Of a DNA stretch of 64,000 nucleotides, positions 9,107 through 22,917 are shown one piece after another. How positions within the stretch are numbered: the stretch's first letter is position 1; each line of letters begins with the position of its first letter. Origin of the DNA: Lanius collurio (Eukaryota; Chordata; Aves; Passeriformes; Laniidae); the NCBI GenBank assembly GCA_020086605.1, contig JACBWW010000008.1, positions 18,798,282 through 18,862,281 on the forward strand. The letters run 5' to 3'. The notes under the pieces were generated by a model. The model did not search any database and had not been told where the DNA came from. It saw nothing but the letters and a program-made list of their open reading frames with translations. A program made the translations under genes and the position numbers.

Positions 9107-12100
9107 GGGTACTGGAGCTTTGATTAATATTTGTGTGAGGCAAATTGGATTTAACAGCTCACCAAAGCTGGACACCCAAAAGCAAATGGTTGTGCTCCAG
9201 TCCCCATTATCATTTATAATCCACCTCAATAAACAGGACTGCACACGTCAAACTGTGATTATATTCTCAGATAGCACCTGTTTAATAACATGCATTAAAA
9301 CTGCTCTGTTTTGACAAATGACAGATATTGCATGAATATTGCAAGTGTACATTAGTCAGTGTTTTCCAAAATGCTGGAGAACACAGGAGAAAAAAAAAAG
9401 CTGTTAAGGTCACCGTGTATAGGGATAGTTGTGACTGCTGTGATTGTTTTGGGCCCTGATTAAAAGGTAATCCCTTTTAATGCCACCTATTCCAGTTTCA
9501 CATGGAGAGTCAAGACATGGGGTCTCTAAATCCACTGTCCCTCTCCATCTGTGCCAGGTCTTCGTGATGCCAAAATTCAAATATTGTGTCCTCTAAATCT
9601 TGGACGTATTTTTTCTCCTCTTATATCTTAAACCATATGAGATCTACTGGAGCACTAAATATGTTCAGACAGACAAATATTCAAAACAGAACGAGAAGTT
9701 AGCCCTGCTGTTATATTTTGTGTATAAAGACACATAAGTGTGGTCAATTATGAGCTGAAAATACAGCTGCAACACCAAGCTACACTTTTTACTACTGATG
9801 ATTATAAAAACTTCCTTTAGTCCTCTCTCATCCACATAATCATTACTAAGAAGTGACAGTAAATTATTATGCCTCTTTGGGATTTGTCAGTCACGATTTA
9901 TATATTTCATGTAAAGTGATGGATAACATTAGTCAAAATTTTAAGGGAAGTTTCAGTTAGAGAAGTATTTGACCTGTGGGTATTGGGACTATTAATTACA
10001 TGAGAATGAGCCACTTGTTGAGAATAGAAATATACCTTCATCCCTCAGACCTGCCAACCAAGTAACTGGAAGGAAACTACTGGGTTTAGGAGGGAGCACC
10101 GCATGTTCTGCCTTTCAGCACAATGTTCCACTTGAATTTAAAGAGGTAGAAGTGAGAAAAAGTTAGAATAAAGAGTATTTATTCATGCCTTGAAGTGGAT
10201 TTAAATTCAGGGAGTTAGTTGGACTGGTGTTGGTCATGAATGAATGATCTAGGTAGCTTAAATAATCACTGGTAAAGCTGTCAGCAAAAGCAGGTTTAAT
10301 AAAGATTTAAGAAGTATGACAAAGTTGGACAAAAAGGTTCACTGTATTACTTTATAGATGAAGCACACAAGGGAAAATATGAGTAGAATCAATTTAGAAT
10401 GATTTTCACAGACACCAGGGATGCAAAAGCTGAGGGTGAAATAGGGATTTAGTAGCACTTAATCATTTACTAACTTAACATTTATGAAATGATTCAATAG
10501 GGTTTACTATAAGCATAGCAATAATGATAAAAAACCTTAGATGATGATAATCATATTAGATTTACCATCTGGCATTTAAATCATTTCACACATTTATGCA
10601 CACAGACACAGGGATATATGTATGTATATATCAATATGTACAAAAATTCAAAATATCAAAAATTCCCATCAAGTTCAGTGAAATACTTAAAATGCCTGAG
10701 CATTTCTCAACAGGCAAGGGTTGAGCTTTGAGGAGTGGGGAGGTGCCAGCCCAGGCCCTATCAGCTTTTGGCAACAGTACTCTGCATATCACAAAATTGA
10801 GAGCTGGTAAGCTCTGAGAGGCATCCCAGAGAGACAGGATTGCTGGCTGCAGTCCTCTGTGGCCCAAGAAAGTTCACAGTGCCTCAGCCCCAGTGCCACT
10901 GCCTCTGGGGTTGTGAGATGATTGGCTTTAGTAATCAGTCAATATCTACCCTGGCTGCAATCCAAGTCAAAAATTTTACTCAGAAGTCCAATAACATTGT
11001 CCCACTCAGGTTACCACACAGACAAAAACAACATTCCAAGGCCATCTGTTGGAAAACAGGAGCTCATTAGGCAACAGAAGGTCCTAGGAATAGACAGCTT
11101 CTTCTGAGCTCAACTGCCCAGGAGCTGTTAATCAGGGAGGGCCTCCTGAGCTGTCCTGACATCACAGAGTGACCTGGGGGAGAAGAAGCACCCCCACACT
11201 CTCATAGGATTCTCTTTTCATTCTGAGGATGCCATAAGGCATTCCTCCAATCCTGGAACGACAGTTGTTCATGTGTCTGTGCTTCACAGCATGGAGAAAC
11301 ATTGGTCTGCATTTTGGAAATAGGCAGCTGAAAATACTCAAGCTTTGCCTAAGCTGGCTGCCTTCCTTTACTATTCCGTGGAGCCAGAGAGGGAGAATGA
11401 AATCTGTCTCTCTTGCTCAGAGGAAAGTGCTGAGAAAGAGAAGTTTCTAGTGTTCTCACCTTGAAAGTACCTATGCTTTCTGATGAGCTACAGAAGGGGA
11501 GGGTGGGCTAACAGAGATATTCAACATCCTTTCGAATGAAAAATGGCAAGACAGTGCTTAGAAAAGTTACTACTAGCTCTGCCCTGTGTACTTATTCCCA
11601 GGAAAAACAAAATTCAGTATATTCATCACATTTATGGGAAAGGAACCATTTGCTCACATTTGCTGTTATGGATTTCAAAAGAAGTTATATGTTCTTCGGA
11701 ATTGAGCACAGACGAAATTCTTGTGCCTTGGAGAGTTTGCGCAACTTACGGCATGTTTTAAAGGACTTTTAGTTACATGCTAAGGGTAATGTTAATGCTG
11801 AGCTTTTAAATGGTAGCTGGATGCATTTATGATGAATGTAGGACTTGTTGGGAAATAGAATTTCCAAGCTTCATACACCTAAGAGCTGGGGGTGAACTGT
11901 CATACACTCCTCTTAGGAAACACTTAAATGACATTGCAGATCAGCTGATTTTAAAGCCATTAAGTCCCACATGGGAGATTATTGTTGGGAGGGAATCTGC
12001 AGAAACATCAGAGGGAATCACTCTCTTGGAGATTTTCATATCCCAAAAGGGTAGGAGTACAAAATACAACTATTTGCCTTTAGGTAAAAAACACAAGCAG

Positions 12101-13757
12101 AATCTCCTATTATTCTTTTATTTTTTTTCCCTTTGCAATATGCATTTTTTTTTTCCTGATAAAGCATTTTTAGCGTGCTTTAAGCAGGCTCTTGAGAGTT
12201 GCTGGTCACAGCCTGTTGAGCCATGAGAGTGGAGCTGTGAGGAACCAGCCAAATGGGGTCAGTGTACACCATTTCAGTTGCAGGGAAAGGATGGGGGTGG
12301 GTCATAGCTGTGGACCTGGCAGAAGCCATGCCTGAAGGAAAAACCAGAAGTTTGTCTACTCTGGAGCTCAACACAGCTATGGAAAGAGCATATATCATTA
12401 GTCATTCCTGACTCACACTGTTTGAAACAGGGTCTTATTTAATGGTAAAAAAAAGAGTATCTTGCACCCTGCAAGAAGATCTGTCTATTACTCAGCAAAT
12501 CAACTCAGCCTATGTTAACTCCAAACAGTGAGAATTTAATGATTAATTGTTTTATATTCTCCTTGTCTGGGGAGCTGTGCCCCAGTTGCACTGCACACAC
12601 TCTCCAGCCCTGGTGCAATGTAACTCAGATATCCTGAGCAGATTGGTGAACACAACTCTACAGGCACAAAGATTTCTCAATAGTTTGAGAGGAAAATACT
12701 GGGTTTAGTCATAAGGCACACATACAACAAAATGAGACTATAGATGAACCCCTTAGAATCTTCCTTTCTGAAAGAATCAGTCTTTTGCAGTCCCTAAGAA
12801 AGGAACTTTTGATAATTTCTCATAAGATCATAAAGCAGGTGATAAGATTTTATCATCCCTTCACCTCTGTAACTAATTTGAACATTAACAAAACAAAAAT
12901 GTTGAGAGAAAATGCAGCTGGTGAATATTATTATAACTGTTATCTGGAGCACCTTAACTCCCTCACAGGCACTGCTTTTCTCCCTTGATGAAATGGCTGT
13001 TTCATAAAGAACAGGATGATGCCCACAGAGCAAGCAGTTTATATGTAGTATTACAGAACAAGGGGTTTCCCAGTTCCTGGGCCTGTTGGGGCTCACTGAG
13101 GTGTGCCTGCTCTCTCTAAACTTCCAAACATTGTAATTCAGTAAATACTGGTTGATACAGTGTCACAGGAGGACTGTTGAAAACGTTGTTCCTCTCAAAC
13201 AGCAGTGAGAAAGAAAGCACTTAGGAGTTACTTCAGGGAAGATGACAGATGACCCATTTGATTCCAAACTTAAAATTCATCTAGCTTAGTCTGTGGCATC
13301 AAGTTCTTGTAAAGCAACAACTTCTGACACAGTCTCTCTTCTGTATTTATTCCATTGTTTTGTTCTTTCCACTGGCTATTTAATTTGTTACTCTCCCTTC
13401 CCCTCACCATAACCTAATTTGCTGTTTCCTTCTGCATGTTCTGTTTCCTGATGTTTGAGAAGTCAGTTTTGATCTTTTCCTCAAGACTCTTCTGAGTGTT
13501 ACTTTCTCTTCAATAAAAGATGGTGGTGCTTTTCAAACTTTTTCGCAGAGCAAACTGAACAGGTTGAATTAATGCAAGTGGGAGAGACCCCAAAGCTGTT
13601 GGTTTAGACTGCAGAGGATGGTCTGACAGCTCCCCAAGAGGCTGACTCATGGATGCCAGATACTGTCTTGACTTAAGAAATCAGTGAAGCAGAGAATATC
13701 ACCCAACTACAAATTCAAAGTGAGACTCAGTGACTAAGAGAAGATAAAACAGAGGGG
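8714..13757. other. Intergenic, nothing recognised apart from poly(A)
   Basis: AT-rich unique DNA. The longest frame (11810-12226, 138 codons) has no recognisable domain, no splice or promoter context and a mixed composition, so it is taken as chance. A short alternating TA/TG stretch lies near 10613-10640. Confidence 0.65.
9073..9103. repeat. Poly(A) tract of 31 bases
   Basis: Thirty-one uninterrupted A follow a short CA repeat (ACACACAC at 9060-9068). It could be the tail of an old retroposed sequence, but I recognise no element upstream of it. Confidence 0.95.
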
Positions 13758-13805
13758 TGGGAAGGGAAGGGAAGGGAAGGGAAGGGAAGGGAAGGGAAGG
13801 GAAGG
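13758..13805. repeat. (GGGAA)n pentanucleotide microsatellite
   Basis: About nine to ten near-perfect copies of GGGAA in tandem, flanked by unique sequence. A purine-only strand of this length is prone to length variation. Confidence 0.95.
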
Positions 13806-13992
13806 ATTGAATTTACATGAGAGAGACGAGTCTGGGGCTAATGAAGTCCAGCAAAGTCTGAAGTTCTTAATGCATATAGACTGGGGCATTTGCATTTCCT
13901 GATGAGAGAAACTTGTTAAGCAGTTTATCTGCTTTGTTTCTTTCTGCCCAAAGACATCCTTGGGAACTAGTCTTACTGAAACCAGGATAGCT

Positions 13993-14704
13993 TTGAATCA
14001 TAGAATCATCAGTGTTGGAAGAGACATTCAGCATCATCCAGTCCAACTGTCAACCCAGCACTACCACTGTAATCCCCAAACCACTCCACACCATTCACCA
14101 CCAGATCCAGATGCCTCTTGAACACCTCCAGGGATGGTGATTCCATCACCTCCCTGGGCAACCTGTTCCAATGCCTGACTACTCTAACTGTGAAAAAATT
14201 GATTTTAATATCTAACCTGAATATGCCCTGTCTCAGTTTAAGGCTATTTCCTCCTCTCCTCTCACTGCAGGCACAGCTGAAGAGACTGGACCCCACCTTA
14301 CTAACAACCTCCTTTAAGGCAGTTGTAGGGGGCAATGAGAACTCATTCCCCTGAGCCACCACTTCTCCAGGATAAACACTCCCAGCTCCCTCAGGTGTTC
14401 CTCGTAAGACTTGATCTCTAGACCCTTCATGAGCCTTGCTGTCCTTCTCTGGACATGGCCCAGCTCTTCAAAGTCTTTTTTGAAGTGAAGAGCTCAGAAC
14501 CAGCAAACTCACCAGGGACAATCCCTGCCCTGGTCCTGCTGGCCACACTATTGCTGATCCAGGCTGGGATGCAATTGGCCTTCTTGGCCACCTGGGCACA
14601 CTGTGCTCATGTGCAGCTGCTTTCAACCAGCACCCCCAGATGCCTTGCTGCTGAGCATCTCTCAAGCCACTCCTCCCCAAGACTGTAGGGCTGCATGGGG
14701 TTTG
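13993..14704 (-). mobile_element. CR1 LINE, 3' end
   Basis: On the - strand this runs from the ORF2 tail (ACCCCATGCAG near 14700) through the usual 3' UTR blocks to the terminal GAATCATAGAATCATC region at 13995. Recognisable blocks include the GGCCACCTGGGCACACTG stretch (14585-14602, as read on +) and CAACCTGTTCCA (14159-14170). Open frames here on both strands are by-products of the repeat. Confidence 0.88.
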
Positions 14705-17700
14705 AAAACATTTGTTCCAACCACAAATGTACTTTTTAAAGCACTCTAAGATACTTAAAAAATAACACTCACCACATTGTTTTCCACTTAGGTGACCTTT
14801 TCCTGTTTTCTTGCAAAGCACGTACAAGTGTGAACGCCTTGTCTTACTGCTGAAAGGGCAGCAACCAGAGTTTCTCATGACTGTGCACTCTCTCCATCTC
14901 TTAATTAGTACTGTTCTTTTTGAAGAAGCCATGTTTCCATAAGTACCATACATCTAACCAGGAGCATCATCATCAAGGACCCCAAGGGGCAGTATAACAA
15001 AATTCTGATTTTTTAAAAATTGGTATGTTTTATGCAAGTGTGTATGGGAGCATTTCCTTCATACATCAGACTTATCAATTGGGTATTATTTGGAATGCTG
15101 ATCATGACTCCCTGTCACTGCTTGACAGATAAGTGAAAACTGTCCATGTCTGTTTAAGTCAGGAGTTTGCTAATTCTATGAGTCTTAAATCTGTCATCTA
15201 AGACTAGCAGTAATGAGATAACTAAGCAAAAATCAGGAAGCTTCTAGTGGCAGAATCTCTGCCATGAGAATCTAAATATACAAACCAGACAAGGGAGAGG
15301 TAATATTTTTCATAAACTTGAGTTGACATATCTAAAAAAAGAGATAGTTCTTTCAGCACACCAGCCCTTCCAAAAGTCCGAAATAGAAGCAGAAACTTTT
15401 GAAGTTAAATTCAGACTTAGATAGGAGAAACCTCACAGTTCACTGTGAAGGTCACTGCTACACATTCACTGAAGGAAGTGATCTGCTCTACTTGAAATGA
15501 GAGCTAAAATTAGCTCAGACCCATCTCAAAAATCCAATAATCTATGCTGTAGGCCGAGCTATCACATCCTGTTTCTAAACTTGTATTTGCAATATTTCGC
15601 TTCCTTTCCAAAGGCTCACCCATCGCCAGATGCCAAAGTTTCTCTCTGCATTGCAGAGCTGCCATAACTACTTGTGTTCTTGTTTTTAACTTGTTGTAAG
15701 TTCTGTTGAGTGTTATCTTTCTGTGTTATTTTGTTCTGGGGCATTACTATGCACTTCAGACATGGAAGTATGGCATATGTGTTACATGCTAAATTTGCTA
15801 TGGTTGATCTGTGCCAATAAAAACTGCTTTCAAAACTTAAAAACAACTGCCCCATGTAAAGCAATACATAACATTAAAGGCCATTTGAGAATCCACAACC
15901 CAAAACTGCAAAAAAATGTCAGTTTGAAATAGAACTAAAGATTTGATAGAACTAAAATTTTCCCCAAATGCCCCTGTGTTGGAAAAAAATGGTTGTGTCA
16001 GTCTGTAGCTCTGGAAATGAATTTTTGTGCTCCCTTTGGGTCGTCCTAACTCTCTCCTCTCAGCACAGATGTGCAGAAAAGCATCTGTTGTGGTGCTGGG
16101 AGGCATACAGATGTTTTACTCCTCAGTGTATGTCTAGTCTGTCAGGGCAGTGGCAGCGCCCAAAGAGATACCCCATGCCCAGTGGGCAATATTTACCCTT
16201 CTGGCTAGTGTATATATCATTTTTCCCCTACGTTTTTTCTCATAGTTCTGGATTTGTTTGCATTAGTCAAAAATGTTTGCCACTGATGAGTAGCTTTTTT
16301 CAAGGGACTGGCCTTCCTAATTTAAAAAGCAGATGTCCAATAGCTGTCTAAGGTCTTTGGTCACTGGTGGATTGTACAGCTAAATTCAGGGAAAGGAAAG
16401 TATGGCACTGGCCATACACCCATCTTCCCTGGGTGGCTGATGTTAAAAATAGCTTTAATCAGAAAGGCATGCTGAAACAAAAGGATCAAAGTGAGTTGCT
16501 GAAAAAAATCTAGTGGGGATTTTCACTATCACATCTAGCTATTTAGGTCATCCTTTTTGTTCATCTTTTCTTTTATCTATTCTGTCTTAAATATCACCTA
16601 CTCTCATTTCTATTCTTAAAGAGGCCAGCAGACCAGACTTTATGTGTTTCCTAGGTGTCTTAGCTTTCTTTAGAGGCCATTGATCAGTGTGTGGTCTATT
16701 TTTATTTGGTACACTGACTTTACTAATGACATGCTCCAACTCTTCAGATCAGCAATCAGGACAAGTACAACTCCAATAAAGTGCCAGCCACTTTTCATTA
16801 TTTACATAAATGTAGAAAGTACTTTTACCTGGAAAAACTGTAGATATCAATATAAAACACAAGGTAAGAAACACTTAGAAAATCTTCTGATGTATGTAAG
16901 ACAGCAAAGAGCTTATTGAAAGTGTGGTTAGCTCTCCACAGAATCTCTGAATACATGGCTCTGTCATGTCAAGACTTTGATGGTAACATATGGCATTAAG
17001 TCTCCTTACGATGTGCTTTTCTAATCTTATGGTTCTTATGTTAGAGCAATGCATAGAAGAAACCTAGGAAAGATAATAATTGTTAATTGGGTTTAATATA
17101 ATCCCAATGAGAAAGAGAGGACAGGATGTCCTTCTTTCACAGACAAGTGTGTTGCTTCACTTGCCTCTGACAATGGCAGCTTTCAGCCCACTTTTTCATC
17201 CTGACACTCACTATTCTATTTAGGATTGTTTCTGGCACATCTTGTTTTGGTAGCAATGAGCTCCTCTTGTGCCTACAGTGCTGATAGGAAGTGTTGGCTT
17301 ATATCCACTTATGCAGTAACTAATTTTTCTGTAGTCCCTCGACTCTCCTACCTTCAACTCTAACTTCCCAGAGTTTCTCTATATCCAAGCATTCTTGAGA
17401 ACTGCATCCCTATCTTGCGCTGTTTGAATATTAGCTGCAACTGTTGAGGATGTAGGTCCTAGGGTCTAGTCCTTGTACTCCCATTTGCAGGACATTTGGT
17501 TCTTTGCATTCCTTTTGTTCTACAATCCTAGCTGATTAAAGACAAGACAACAAATGTTTACAATCTCCTAAATGTTCTCCTCTTTTGTGCTTCACATTTA
17601 TAATACATAGTCAGAAGTCACCTGTACATGACTAGTTACTGGCAGCACATGCATCAAAAACAGATAAGGTTGTTCTTGACAGAAGAGAGTGTCACAGAGA

Positions 17701-20700
17701 CAGATAACCTATGACATAGGCTCTTACATCACATATCTCATAACCCTCTTCCTGTGTTGTCTGTGTTATCTGAGCATTAGTATCACTGACTTCTGCCTTC
17801 AGGATTCAGGAAGCTGGGATTCTATCCATAGAAAGAAAATAAGCATTTAGCCTTATTGGTAAGCAACTCTCCTGTCCTGTATCCTGCAGTACTTGAAGAC
17901 TGAAATTGGAAAGGATGAGGGAGATCAGAAAGGGAAACATACTGACTGAAGTACTGATCTCTTTGCTCCATTTGGAGCATTTTGACTACCCTTTGGCATT
18001 ATTTTCTTTAACAAGGAGGTTTTATGTGTAAGGTATTTGGGCATTGAGAAGGGCTAAATAAAAAAAAAAAGTCAACACAAAAGAGTCTAGACAGTTATTT
18101 TAGGGCATAAAACACAATTGTTCTTCAGGTTTGAAGCTAAGTGTCTCTAATAGTGGGCATGAAGCTTCACAATCACACAAATCTTTGTTCCTTCTGCATG
18201 ATCAATGCAGTTGCATATGGGCCTAGCGGTCATTTATACAGGAGGAAGGCTAATTCTGGCCAAAACAACTGCATCACCAGCATGCGGCGTCTCAAGTCCT
18301 GGACTAAACTTTCAAGCACTTTAAATGGGATACCAAAAATCATCAGAAGCTGTGGCAGCTCCTGAAAAAAGATGCTGATGGCAGATCGGGTGGATGCAGT
18401 GGCAGGATATCTCCCTAAATATCTCATGGACAGATCCTCTTTAACTAAGTAAGCACTTAGGAATATTCTCTTTGCAGAAAAAGGCAGAATGACTGTGATT
18501 CCTACAGGACACTAAATGAAATATTTGCATGTGTTTCTGTTCATTAGGTTTAACAGTTTCTTATGGATAAGTAATACAGGTTGCACTCTTGTTTCTGCTC
18601 AGTGTATTTAAAGGCGGCAAATAGAGGACACAGAGAATTTCATTGAAGGAAATTATATGTCTGACAGTACTCTCTATAAAAACCTTTAAAGCCAAAAGCT
18701 TTAGAGTCTTTACTTTTGCAGTACTCAGTTTTGAGGTTAGTACAATCTTTGTTTTGGTCTGGCATATGCAAGAAAAACAAGTCAAGTTGTGAAAAAAAAA
18801 AAAAAAGAGAAACATAACACAATGTGCAAACTTCTGGTCTGACTTCACTTTTGGAAGTAGATGGTGTTTGAAGGTGTTACTGCACTTTCTGAGGGCAGGG
18901 GCTAGTGTCTCAAATAAAGCTGTGTGACATTATTCAACCCAAGCCACACGGGGAAAGAATGAGAGAGTAGTGAGGGTTAAGAGGAAGGTGAGTCTCTTTG
19001 ACATTGTCTTTACTTGACACTAACACTTGGCTGGAGCTGTATTATTTTCATACTCTATCACTACACTGGGGGAATACCTTTCAGAGCCATCCATCCATCC
19101 TGACCATGTAAGTATGCATTAAATTCAAAGAAACAGAGTTTTGTGTCTTTGAGCACCAAATATGGGATCCTATAACCACCACAACTGCAAGCCTTTTTTC
19201 CTGCCAGTCCAAGGAGCTTACACTAAACAGGCAGGGAGGGAACAGACTTTGGCACCATTCCAGAAGGAACTAAAATCTAGCGCAGCCTGTGTGACCACTA
19301 CCCTCCTCTTTTTTTTGAGAGGTCTTTCTGGGAAAACATATGATTGCCTTAAGCTCTTGGTAGTCTGCCTGCTTTTTAATTAGTAGATCACTTCAAATGA
19401 AACTGCAAAAGAATTTAGGTCTTTAGAAACATTGCCAAGCTTGAAACAAAGAAAATTAAAATACATGAATTATAGCAGAAACAAGTGCTTTGCACTAGCT
19501 CTGCAATGACTTAAGGAGAACAAGTGATATCATACCTGTGTGTAAGGACAACCTATGACAATGAAATCCTGCAAAGGAAGTGACACACTGAAACTGCATG
19601 GCAGCATCAGAGCAAATGTTTAATTTTATACCTAGTCCAACTTTTATGTGTTTTATAATTTATTTGTTAAGGATGCCTATGCTAGAAACCCTAGAAAAGA
19701 ATACTTTACTGGAAACAGAACAACAACTGCCCTGGAGAACAGAGAAAGTGTGGAAAACAAAAGCAGAAAATGTGGAGACCCATATGGGGTGGTGAGAAAA
19801 GGCTGGTGTGAAACTGAAGTTTAAGAGGATAAGTTAGGGAATAAACCAAGAAGAAAAAGGAGACTTAGTCAATTAATAAAGACTAAAGTGCAGTAGGATT
19901 AGCAATAGTTTCTCAAGACATGTCACAAAGGATCATGAAGAACTTTCTGTAAAAGCCCCAGTTTTAATAACCAGTGGGCTACATTTTCTATAGGGTGATG
20001 TTCTAGAAGGAAGCTGCTTATATATGTTGATACATATTCCAGGGAAGATGCTACTCATGGAACCTGTTAGTTTGTCCCATCTTTAAGTAGAATACACTTT
20101 TTAGGACAGACTGCCATAACCTCTCTTCAGCAGCTGAGGGCACTCCATGACCAGCTAAATGAAAAACATGGTTCTACCAAAAGTAAAGCCGAGGCAGGAG
20201 AGCTATCAGCTAACCTGAGAGCAGAAAGCAAATGAGGAGGCCAGCCGGGTAAAAGGTCAAAGCTGCCTGCCAAACCAGTGTGGGCTGCCACCTGAGCCCA
20301 ATATGAATTGTGTCTTTACATGTAGGAGCATACTGAATTGGCTCAGATTAGTATACAGGGGAGGGAAAATTATATTAGTGGCACCAAATATTCAGAAAGT
20401 TCAGTTGAGTCCGTCTGGAAGCCACATAGATAGTGTTGGTCCTGATTTCATATAAAGCTTTTGTTTCCCTGGAAAAATCATGTCCATGAACACAATGACA
20501 GAGCTCTGTAATATTAATGAAGTTGGACATCCAGGATTTAACATGCTTCTTTCTGGAAATTTAAGTCTCTGAACACCTCACTTTCACAATATTAGGGTAA
20601 GAACAAGCAGTTCCTGACAAAACCTTCTTCCCACAAGCCTGGTTAATAATGCAGTTTCCAACTCTGTCAAATTCCCATTCCTCATCTGACCCATGGATTA

Positions 20701-22799
20701 ATGCACACCCAGTCTTCCCACAGCCTTGGTAATGTGGCTTTTATGAACAGCTGTATACTTGTGTCAAAATGGAGTTGTAGGAATAAGTGATTACTTTTTT
20801 TCTAGAGACAGAGACAGAAGGCATGCCTGAGGCCTGAGTTTGGGCTAGGTTTGCTCTGTTTCTTGGCAGGGAAAATGTAATGCTGCATACTGATTTGGCT
20901 ACAGAGCTGCTGCTATCTCAGCCAGCTTGCAAATAAGCTTCTCGTGCAGTCTGCAGGTACACTTGGGCATTCTGCTACTGTAACTTGGAAGAAAAAGTGG
21001 GAGATTACAGAGTGCAGGCTAGGATGGCTTTCCCTTGCAAGATGTAAGAAGGTCGGTTTCAAATGTTTACTGTAATGTTATTTTATCCAAGAGAGCACCT
21101 TTAGAAGAAAGCAAGTTTGTTTTGTAAAACCTCACAATAAATAGTACGGTAAACTTGGCACCTTGAGATAAGTATTAGGTAAATGCTTCCTATGCAAAAG
21201 TGGGAGAATCGATCTTCAAGTAACTGCTGCATGGGACAGTCTAGCAGCTTCATGGACTTTTGCAGCTCAGAGGGAACACAGCTTAAATACCTCGTTTCAG
21301 CAAAGTAGGTGAGAAGAAATAGTGCCAGTCCGGCTTATCAGAACACTTCGTGTACTTAGTTTTAACCATGTGTTTGTGTCCTCTTAAAGTCAAGCTTAAC
21401 AATATTCCCTAAACTTTTACCAGACAAAGCTTGCTTTTCTTACACTTGCTTTTTACCATGTGCAGTACCACTTCTTTCCAGCGGAGGGAAAGCGTGTACT
21501 TCTATTCTGCCTATTTTCCCCTTTCCACATAAGCCTTTCAGCACAGCAGACCAAGGCAATATACTGACACTAAACAAAGCATAGAGAAATCACGTTTATA
21601 TTAAGTAACTTACTTTGCAAAAACAGGTACTAATTTGGAGAAAGGTAAAGTCATGTGAAGGTAAAAATATTTGTCTAGGAAGTCAATGCCTGTAAGACTA
21701 AGGGCTAAGGGGACACAGGACTGAGCAGCGTCTCTGTATCCCCATTTTTCCTTCTTATTTTTACCTCTACCCCTATGGTTAATAACTAGTAACACTAGAG
21801 TGAATTGACTAGGCTTTGCAGAGTGAATTAGGAAGGCACCTGAATGCAGCAGCACATGCCCATTAAAAAACTGCAGATGGGCAGAAAGAGCGTACACAAT
21901 ACAGTATATTTAACACTTGAGCACTGTTACCTTCCTAATGCAATACCTATGGAGAGAAAAATAAACAAATATTGTTCTACTCTTTTGGTGGTTTTGGCTG
22001 GGGGGACTATGTGTGTTGAGGCATGCATCCTGCTGTTGACAGTCTAAAATAAGTATATTCTGTTATTTTAAGATGTGAAGTGAGAGATTTTCAGGGACTG
22101 ACACTGAAATAACTTACACAATTACATGCTCTGAAAGTCGTTCTAAATCAACTAGTCTTTGATTTTTACCAGCACTGAAAGTATTCTGTCTGCCAACAAG
22201 AAAATATTACTTCAGAAATGTGTAACACACTAAGAAAATAATGAATTTTGGTATTTTTGCATCTTCATAGTGTAGAAATGCAAAACTGTTTCACATTTCA
22301 ATATTTTTCTCCCAAATCATGCTCACTCTAACGATTGTCTGTACACAAACACTTAGATCAGAGGTCCTACACTACAATTAACTTCCAACTTGATCGATTT
22401 GCTGCTTATGAAGAGATTTCAGAGCTGACTATTGTCAGACAGCTGTGGGGGGTGTCCCTAGGCATGGGTCTCCTCGTAAAGCAAGGGACAAGGTAGCGCC
22501 TTGGCAGTGGGGCATTCACACCAGTGATTGGCACCATCCGAGAAAGCCCATGGGCCTCAGCTCCATGCTGGCCCCGTCTCTCTGCTGCAGTGGAGCTGCT
22601 TTGGCATAGGCGGCACAAACTCCTTCCCTTCCTCTCATGCAGCAACAGGCACGCTGCTCCCACATCTCGGATCGTCCATCACCAACCCCCGCTGCCCCGC
22701 ACGCAGCGATACTCGAGGAGAACACATCTGAGGCTGAAGCTCTCTTTGTCGAGCTTCCACACCGGACTGTAGCGGCCAAAGGAGCCTCTGTCGCTGCAG
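14705..22799. other. PLK2 upstream intergenic region
   Basis: Mostly unique AT-rich DNA leading to the PLK2 CpG island. Two segments that may be decayed coding sequence (18230-18427, 20105-20248) are treated separately. In mammals GAPT and RAB3C lie further out on this side, and I found no trace of either here. Distal PLK2 regulatory elements are likely in this interval but cannot be located by eye. Confidence 0.6.
20105..20248 (+). pseudogene. Exon-like coiled-coil segment, possibly decayed
   Basis: A TTTTTAG acceptor (20098-20104) precedes a frame of 42 codons (20107-20232). The frame is rich in Leu, Glu, Lys, Gln and Ala, with Leu at residues 7, 10, 13, 17, 33 and 37, as in a coiled coil. 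It stops at TGA 20233-20235. Moving one base at 20233 gives GAG GAG GCC AGC CGG, followed by a GTAAAA donor-like site at 20249. That pattern would suit an exon with a one-base insertion. I do not recognise the protein, there is no second exon to pair with it, and a 42-codon frame can arise by chance. Confidence 0.25.
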
Positions 22800-22917
22800 G
22801 AGGACAAGAGAGTGGTTCAGCCCCCGTTCGCTCCGCCGCTCGGCTCCGGCCACAGGGCCGGGGAAAGGCGGACAGAACAGAACAACCCAGCGCTGCTCAA
22901 CACTCCTCAGGCCGCCC

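Noticed and set aside
11810..12226. 138-codon open frame
   Set aside because: No recognisable domain, no promoter, splice or poly(A) context, and an irregular composition. Expected by chance in a 64-kb window.
14468..14953. 161-codon - strand frame
   Set aside because: Most of it lies inside the CR1 3' end at 13993-14704, and the remainder has no protein resemblance.
1..22799. GAPT or RAB3C, the mammalian neighbours on the 5' side of PLK2
   Set aside because: I looked for the GAPT single coding exon and Rab GTPase motifs among the frames and found none. They probably lie beyond the window or are absent.
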